In this document: one piece after another, positions 57,711 through 64,000 of the stretch | How the letters are laid out: each line of letters opens with the position of its first letter | Numbering within the stretch: the stretch's first letter is position 1 | Assembly (NCBI GenBank): GCA_958452575.1 | Contig: CAUDUM010000001.1 | Coordinates: 310,001 to 374,000 of the forward strand | Reading direction: 5' to 3' | Length of the DNA: 64,000 bases | Source of the DNA: an uncultured Eggerthellaceae bacterium | Lineage (GTDB): Bacteria; Actinomycetota; Coriobacteriia; Coriobacteriales; Eggerthellaceae | Translations under genes and position numbers: made by a program | The notes under the pieces: generated by a model | Databases searched by the model: none | What the model was told of the DNA's origin: nothing | What the model saw: only the letters and a program-made list of their open reading frames with translations

Positions 57711-59336
57711 TTACGTTCCGAGCTCTGTCTGCTGTCGCGCGCGCTTCACCAGATAGCAATGGTGGATCTTGGGGTTGCGCTCGAAATCATGGGGAATCGT
57801 TTGCGCGGTTATATCCTCGATCTCAACGCCATACTTGTTCAAGACCTCGATATCGGGCTTGAAGGAACGCAGATTGCAGCTGAACACCGCGACGCCATCC
57901 TCGGACAGAAGTCGCGATACGCCGATGAGCAGCTCTGCGTGATCGCGCTGCACATCCCACGTTCGCTTGCCCATGCTCTTTGAGTTGGAGAACGTCGGAG
58001 GGTCAACGAAAACCAGATCGAACCGCATGCCCGCACGACTAGCTTGCGAGACCCACGACACCGCGTCGGCGCGCTCGAAACGATCTTCCTGACCGTCGAA
58101 GCCGTTGAGGGCCATATTGCGACGAGCCCAGTCGAGGTATGTCTGCGACAGATCGACCGTGAGCGTGCTTCTGGCGCCCCCTGCAGCCGCATGCACTGAT
58201 GCTGATCCCGTGTAGGCGAAAAGGTTCAAGAAACGCGCACCGTCTGCCATACTGCCGACGAGAATGCGCGTGTCGCGATGGTCCAGGAACAGCCCTGTGT
58301 CCAGGTATCCGTTGAGATCGACCTCGAACGCGAGCCCGTACTCCTCAACCTCGACGATGAAAGGCTCCCTGTTCTCAGAGCGGTACTGACCGCCGCCTTT
58401 CTCGCGCTTGCGTACCTTGGTGAAGGTATGCGCCGGCTTGACGCCGCACACCAAGGGGGCAATGGCCAGCACGTCCTCGAACCGGCGCTGAGCACGCCGT
58501 GGATTCACGGAAGACGGCGCGGCGTACTCGGCGATATGAAGGAAGACATCCTCCACGCCACCATGCAACCCGGTGTACAGGTCGATAGCTACGGAAAAGT
58601 CAGGCAGATCAGCATCGTAGATGCGATAGCAGGACACCTTGTTGCGAGCGGCCCACTTCTTTCGTTCCTTGAAATTCTTGCGTAGACGCGCGGCGAACTG
58701 ATCGGCATGCTTGTCGAGCACAGGAACCTCGATATCGGGTCCCCCGGCGCTGTCCGGGAGCGAGATGAGGCGATAGGAGCATCCCTCGACGGCCCGCGCA
58801 TGAGCCTGTGCGGCTTCCGCGTTGGCGAGGTGCGCAGGCGTCTCGAAGCGCCCCCGGCCGATCAAAAGCGAGACCGTCACCTTCGCGCCGCGCACGATGA
58901 TCTCGATGCGGACATCCGCCGTATGCGCGTCCACGTCCGGACGCGTGCCGCGCGCGTCGCGAACGGCATCGACGATCGCGTCTTTGGCTTTCAGCGCGAT
59001 GAACTTGGTGTTGCGCAGCAGCTCGTTTCCGCCCTTCGCGCGCACAGAGAAGGTCGACCCCTCCTTGATGAGCGAGGCCCACGGAAAGGCGCGCATGCCG
59101 CGGTAGAGCGCGTCGTCGTCGGACGCGTCGATGCGCCCGAGAACCATGGTCAGCCGCGAGACGAACCGCGATTCCAAACAAGCCGCGAGGACGTCCTTGC
59201 GCTCAGCGAAGAAGGCGACGCCGCCGGTCAGGGGCCTCACGCGCCGCGCGCCCGCCGTACGCAGGTCATCTGCGACGAGCTGCTCCATACCCGCGAGGCA
59301 GCTGGCGAAGAACTCGCGCTCATCCGATCTATCCAT
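57711..59336 (-). CDS. THUMP-RlmK type 23S rRNA (guanine-N7) methyltransferase lacking the RlmL domain
   Basis: 541 aa. The N-terminal THUMP-like RNA-binding domain spans about residues 5-190 (FFASCLAGMEQLVADDL). Then directly comes the RlmK half (about 215-541), with LRKNFKERKKWAARN, CYRIYDADLPDF, YLDTGLFLDHR, SAM motif FLNLFAYTGSASVHAA, DPPTFSNSK and the NPKIHHCYL end. E. coli RlmKL is about 700 aa and has an RlmL methyltransferase with DPMCGSGT and NPPYG between these parts; neither motif occurs here. So the protein probably makes m7G (position 2069) but not m2G (2445). The ATG at 59336 follows aaggagcgac. Confidence 0.88.
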   Translation of the reverse strand: MDRSDEREFFASCLAGMEQLVADDLRTAGARRVRPLTGGVAFFAERKDVLAACLESRFVSRLTMVLGRIDASDDDALYRGMRAFPWASLIKEGSTFSVRAKGGNELLRNTKFIALKAKDAIVDAVRDARGTRPDVDAHTADVRIEIIVRGAKVTVSLLIGRGRFETPAHLANAEAAQAHARAVEGCSYRLISLPDSAGGPDIEVPVLDKHADQFAARLRKNFKERKKWAARNKVSCYRIYDADLPDFSVAIDLYTGLHGGVEDVFLHIAEYAAPSSVNPRRAQRRFEDVLAIAPLVCGVKPAHTFTKVRKREKGGGQYRSENREPFIVEVEEYGLAFEVDLNGYLDTGLFLDHRDTRILVGSMADGARFLNLFAYTGSASVHAAAGGARSTLTVDLSQTYLDWARRNMALNGFDGQEDRFERADAVSWVSQASRAGMRFDLVFVDPPTFSNSKSMGKRTWDVQRDHAELLIGVSRLLSEDGVAVFSCNLRSFKPDIEVLNKYGVEIEDITAQTIPHDFERNPKIHHCYLVKRARQQTELGT

Positions 59337-59517
59337 GTCGCTCCTTACCGCGTCCCGCACACCCACCATGCTCCCACATCAGCGAGAAGGACCCCGGCAC
59401 CGACCTCGTAGCCTCGCGGGGCGCAACGTATTCGCGCTCCCCACGATCGCCGCGAGATCCGGCGCCAGGGCCCTTCGCAACGTTCGCTCGTATCGCCAGC
59501 CGAAAAGCGGCGCAACC

Positions 59518-60762
<1,245 letters not shown>

Positions 60763-60833
60763 GTGATCTTCCTTTCGTCGAAAGTGCGACCGGGGCGAAT
60801 CGCGCCCATCTGCGCATAAAGATACAGCAGAGA

Positions 60834-60863
60834 ATTCTACCACAAAGACGGGATATAAGGCAA
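60834..60863 (-). promoter_or_regulatory. sigA promoter
   Basis: On the minus strand TTGCCT (60863-60858), 18-bp spacer, TAGAAT (60839-60834), 72 nt before the GTG. Confidence 0.6.
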
Positions 60864-60882
60864 AACCCGCGCGCAGCCGCGC

Positions 60883-61866
60883 TCAGCGATCAGAGGGCAT
60901 GCCCTCCAGGACGAGGAACACGGTGTCGTCGGCGAGGAGCAGCTCGTCGCCCGGGCGGATCTCGACAGGAGCCGGTACGAAACCCTCGCGCTCATCGCGC
61001 GGCGGCTCGATGACGGAGAGCTCGAGCGTGGCGCCGCTGCGCAGCACGCTGCCGTTGCGCGAACCGAGGCCCTCGGCGAGCCACGCGCCCTCCCCGTCGC
61101 GCCAGATACGCAGATGATGGGATGAGACGCCGGCGCCGACGTCGGCGATGGCGGAGTCCCCGAGTGCCAGCGCGCCGATCTCGGAGCCCTCGCGCGTCGG
61201 GGGGATCCAGTAGGGGCCGCCCGCCACGTACCCGTCGACGATCCTCAGAAGCTGGAGGTGCAGCAAGGGCTCGGGAAGTCCCGCCGCATCGCGCTCGCCC
61301 TGCGCCTCGATCGGGGATGCGGTGGCGGGCGTCGCGAGGCGGGCGCCGTGGACCGACTGAGAGAAGTCGAGGGCGGTCTGCGCCGCGCGCTGGACGTCGG
61401 CCGTGCAACCGGCGGTGAGGAACAGGACCATCGCGATCTCGGCGCGCTCGTCGACGGTGAACCGCCTGCCCTTGACGAGGCGCGTCACGATGTTACGGTA
61501 CAGCGAGACGTCCTGGCGGCAAGCTTTGAGCGCGTCCACCATCGAGGAGCCCTCCGGACCGCAGACCAGGTTGAGCACCTGCTCGCTCGTGAGCCCACGG
61601 CCCTCCTTGGACCTGAGGCGCGAGACGACGCGCAGGGCGCCGATGCCGAAATCGCAGAAGTACTTGTCCTGCATCGAGCCCGCCGGCGCATGCACGATGA
61701 AGCGGGAGACCCACGTGCGGTCGTTGATGCGGCTCACCGGGCTTTTGCCGTCGGAAAGCGGCTTGCCGCTGAGGATCAGGCCCGCAAGCTCTTTGTAGCT
61801 GATGCCCCCGAGCTTCTTCATCGTCGAGAACAGCACCGAGCACGGTGTCGCAGCTGAAGCGCTCAT
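60883..61866 (-). CDS. FHA-domain protein coupled to the membrane kinase
   Basis: 327 aa. The C-terminal FHA-like domain (about 225-320) has SSHHLRIW and GSRNGS, matching the SxxH and NG positions; the usual leading Gly-Arg is replaced by a less typical ALGDSAIAD stretch. The N-terminal about 200 residues are alpha-helical-looking and unfamiliar, with a GGISYKELAGLILSG start and a WVSRFIVHAPAGSMQDKYFCDFG segment. The ATG overlaps the kinase stop (TGATG), so translation is coupled. Likely a phosphothreonine reader or substrate of that kinase. Confidence 0.8.
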   Translation of the reverse strand: MSASAATPCSVLFSTMKKLGGISYKELAGLILSGKPLSDGKSPVSRINDRTWVSRFIVHAPAGSMQDKYFCDFGIGALRVVSRLRSKEGRGLTSEQVLNLVCGPEGSSMVDALKACRQDVSLYRNIVTRLVKGRRFTVDERAEIAMVLFLTAGCTADVQRAAQTALDFSQSVHGARLATPATASPIEAQGERDAAGLPEPLLHLQLLRIVDGYVAGGPYWIPPTREGSEIGALALGDSAIADVGAGVSSHHLRIWRDGEGAWLAEGLGSRNGSVLRSGATLELSVIEPPRDEREGFVPAPVEIRPGDELLLADDTVFLVLEGMPSDR

Positions 61867-63629
61867 CAATCGATCCTTCCTTCCAATTCCCGCGGGTTCG
61901 TTCCCGCAACGCGCCGGGATCCGGCGGGCAACGCCGCCATCCGACCCTGGGAGCGCGACCGCCTAAGGCGCGGGGCGGCGAAATCAGACAGCAGCCAGCA
62001 AAGCCCCGCGGCGCTCGTCGCGGCGAGAGCGGCGCCCGCAAGAGCGAGGATATCCGATCCGCGCGGCTCGAGCATCATAAAGCAGGCGACGGAGAGCAGG
62101 ATACCGGCGAGAAGACCCGCCCCTCCGCGGGCAAGCGAAGCGGCGGATCCGTCATCCCCCCAACGGACGAGCAATCCCACCGCGAACGGCAAGAGCAGGG
62201 CCGCCGCCGTGGCGCAACCCGCGACGGGACCGTGCGTCAGGGACGCCGCCGCGCAATCGTACGCGGCGGGCACCGAGGCAACGAGCAGGCCGGCCGTCGC
62301 CGCGACCACCACGGCGAAGAACGCGCAGAGGGCCTTCCCCGCGGCGCGCACCACCCGCGAGCGCTCGCGGAGCGCCGCCCCGTAACCGTCGGCGAGCGAT
62401 CCCGGCACGCAGGGCGTCAACGGCTCGCCGCGGAGGGACCTGCGCACGTTGTCCGCGTAATGGAACGCGAAAGCGCCCAAGGCGTCGCGAGCTTCGGCGG
62501 CCCGAGGCCTGAGGGCGGGATCGGGGCTGAGGCACGCGAGCAGGATCGGGTCGAGGAGCGCGTCCACCTGCACGAGGGCGAGGCGCGCGGCCTCCAGCCC
62601 CTGCACCTTGGTTTCGTCTTGGGCGAGCTTGACCGCGACCGCGACCTCGGGTTCGTGCAGCAGCGCCGCTGCGATGTCGTCGGAAGCATGGGCGGTGCGC
62701 AACGGAGCGGGCGCCTGGCGCGTTTTCACGCGCGCGACCTCCGCCCTCTCCATCGCGGCGTCGACGCGGAAGGGAAACGATCCCGTCGCAAGGCGGAAAA
62801 GCACGCCGGCGGCCGCGAAGACGTCCGAAGCCGGCGAGGGCGCCGCTTTGCGCGAGGCACCGTTCGGATCGACGACCTCGGGAGCCGCGTACTCGACCGT
62901 GGCGCTGCCCGTCGGCGCGCACTCCCCCTCCGCATCCGTTCGCTCCTCGATGAAGCGGGCGGAGCCGAAGTCTATCAGGCACAGATCGAACACGCCCTCC
63001 TCGGCCTGCTCGGCCAAGGGCAGCCGATCGGTGCGCACCATCACGTTGCCGCAGGAGATATCCCCGTGGACGATGCCGCTCTCCACGACGTCGAGCCGTG
63101 CAAGAAGCTCGAACAGGTCGCGCCCGATGCGCGCCACGTTGAGGGGCGACACCCGCCCGTCGTCGTCCACCGCGAGCATTCGCGCGGCTTTGGAGAGGGT
63201 GATCCCCTCGACCCATTCCATCAGCAGCGCGGGATCGCCCTCCACGCGTCCGATGCCGTACACCCGCGGGAAGCCCTTGAGCCCGGACACGCGGGCCTGA
63301 AGGCGGTACTCCCTGCTAAACGCCGCCTCGCGGCGCTTCCGGGACGCGTCGTCTTGAGGCGTCGAAGGACTTGGCGGGGCCGCGAGCGTCTTGAGCGCGA
63401 ACGCCTCGCTCCAGATGTTCGTCACGCGGCGGACCTCGCCGAGGCCCCCGTGCCTGACCGCCCCTCCCTCGTCTAACAATGTGACGAACCGGCGCTCGTA
63501 GGCATCGCGCGAGGCGGGGTCGACCGGCACGGCGGGCTCGAACCCCTCCAGGCGCAGAACGCGCGTCGGAGCGGGGTCGGCGGAAAGCGCCTCGGAGGGC
63601 AGGATGGGCATGTCGTCGCGTGCGCTCAC
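61866..63629 (-). CDS. Atypical Ser/Thr protein kinase with C-terminal membrane helices
   Basis: 587 aa from a GTG that overlaps the upstream stop (GTGA). Kinase domain about residues 50-330: degenerate Gly-rich loop (HGGLGEVRRV), ATP-site Lys80 in FALK, alphaC Glu107, catalytic Asp190 in HGDISCGNV (HGD instead of HRD), DFG Asp220 and the AAPEV segment. All catalytic residues needed for phosphotransfer are present. The C-terminal about 170 residues form four or five membrane helices with a basic tail. There is no PASTA region, so it is unlike PknB. Codon and base composition are more GC-rich than the rest. Confidence 0.87.
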   Translation of the reverse strand: MSARDDMPILPSEALSADPAPTRVLRLEGFEPAVPVDPASRDAYERRFVTLLDEGGAVRHGGLGEVRRVTNIWSEAFALKTLAAPPSPSTPQDDASRKRREAAFSREYRLQARVSGLKGFPRVYGIGRVEGDPALLMEWVEGITLSKAARMLAVDDDGRVSPLNVARIGRDLFELLARLDVVESGIVHGDISCGNVMVRTDRLPLAEQAEEGVFDLCLIDFGSARFIEERTDAEGECAPTGSATVEYAAPEVVDPNGASRKAAPSPASDVFAAAGVLFRLATGSFPFRVDAAMERAEVARVKTRQAPAPLRTAHASDDIAAALLHEPEVAVAVKLAQDETKVQGLEAARLALVQVDALLDPILLACLSPDPALRPRAAEARDALGAFAFHYADNVRRSLRGEPLTPCVPGSLADGYGAALRERSRVVRAAGKALCAFFAVVVAATAGLLVASVPAAYDCAAASLTHGPVAGCATAAALLLPFAVGLLVRWGDDGSAASLARGGAGLLAGILLSVACFMMLEPRGSDILALAGAALAATSAAGLCWLLSDFAAPRLRRSRSQGRMAALPAGSRRVAGTNPRELEGRID

Positions 63630-64000
63630 GGCCTCGCCCCCGGATAGCGCGCCTCGAAATCGGCGAGGAAGGTGATCTGCCCGTTGACGGAGTTCGCGTT
63701 GAAGGGCGTCATCCAATCATCGGGATAGTTAGGGTCGCAGCAGCGGCCCCACGACTGGCGAAGCAGGGCCGCAGCGCTGTCGATGTCATGGTTGAGCTGG
63801 AGGATCTCGAGGTAACTGGCGTGGTAGCGGGAGTTTTCCGGCACTTGCAGGTCCGAGATCGCGCTATGGGTCACCGAGGTTTCGTAGAACAAACTGTTGG
63901 CGGCGGAGAAGTATTGGTCTCGTTGCGCCTTCGTCACCGTGGGAGCGATCTGGAAGAGCTCCTGCCATCCCGCGACGACGCGCTGGTAGTACCCTCCCAG
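63626..64000 (-). CDS. Unknown protein upstream of the kinase, 5' end beyond the window
   Basis: The frame stays open to base 64000, giving 124 C-terminal residues that begin LGGYYQRVVAGWQELFQIAP; a GTG at 63937 is internal. Aromatic- and Asn-rich sequence (RYHASYLEILQLNHDIDSAAALLRQSWGRCC) with two adjacent cysteines; no recognised domain. It is translationally coupled to the kinase (4-nt overlap), so it is probably part of the same signalling unit, perhaps the sensor or substrate protein. Nothing further can be said from this fragment. Confidence 0.7.
   Translation of the reverse strand: MGGYYQRVVAGWQELFQIAPTVTKAQRDQYFSAANSLFYETSVTHSAISDLQVPENSRYHASYLEILQLNHDIDSAAALLRQSWGRCCDPNYPDDWMTPFNANSVNGQITFLADFEARYPGARP

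Overview
This is a GC-rich, gene-dense, colinear bacterial chromosome segment. I see no phage, insertion sequence or CRISPR array. Gene content points to an anaerobic Actinomycetota member of the class Coriobacteriia (Eggerthellales/Eggerthellaceae-like). The clues are the dapB-dapA-rnj-ftsK order, a recA-recX-rny-spoVS-miaB-miaA-hflX-lexA-nrdR stretch with a PgsA-CinA fusion, menaquinone synthesis, indolepyruvate:ferredoxin oxidoreductase with phenylacetate-CoA ligases, and an Ech-type [NiFe] hydrogenase. The genus cannot be settled from the sequence alone.

Layout. 1-9.9 kb: 3' part of pnp, then dapB, dapA, RNase J, ftsK, a RodZ-like membrane HTH protein and YajQ. 9.9-23.8 kb: rimO, pgsA-cinA fusion, recA, recX, rny, a GHKL-type ATPase, spoVS, miaB, miaA and hflX, then lexA facing a small SOS-controlled membrane protein, nrdR and dut. 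23.8-27.9 kb: an AT-rich accessory patch with a MerR regulator, a low-molecular-weight protein tyrosine phosphatase and a lipoprotein. They are linked by five copies of one palindromic operator and followed by a hot-dog thioesterase, menA and a small membrane protein. 27.9-40.0 kb (minus strand): gluQ, two paaK/ACT modules, iorAB, FHA protein, D-Ala-D-Ala carboxypeptidase, VanW-family protein and a second PgsA-like enzyme. 40.2-45.7 kb (minus): echABCDEF. 46-57.2 kb: tRNA-Pro, coaBC, hemH, an RluD-type synthase, lspA, ileS, DegV, dinB, trpS, tRNA-Asn and a CAT-anticodon tRNA. 57.4-64 kb: a tiny zinc-ribbon/Gly-Ala-Pro protein, a THUMP-RlmK methyltransferase without the RlmL catalytic domain, the principal sigma factor, and a translationally coupled FHA / membrane kinase / unknown-protein operon cut by the window edge.

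How the parts work together. IorAB can oxidise aryl-2-oxoacids to aryl-acetyl-CoA with reduced ferredoxin. The PaaK enzymes interconvert aryl-acetates and their CoA esters. The Ech complex is the usual sink for reduced ferredoxin, making H2 and an ion gradient. Together they suggest energy conservation from aromatic amino acids (inference). The SOS control is unusually legible: LexA boxes of the type CGWACAAAKGTT sit exactly inside the -35/-10 spacers of recA, lexA and the gene divergent from lexA.

A recurrent architectural feature is perfect inverted repeats, terminator-like but mostly without U-tracts. They sit inside the first codons of the next gene (rimO, recX, GHKL ATPase, miaB) or inside the opposite gene (hflX, for lexA).
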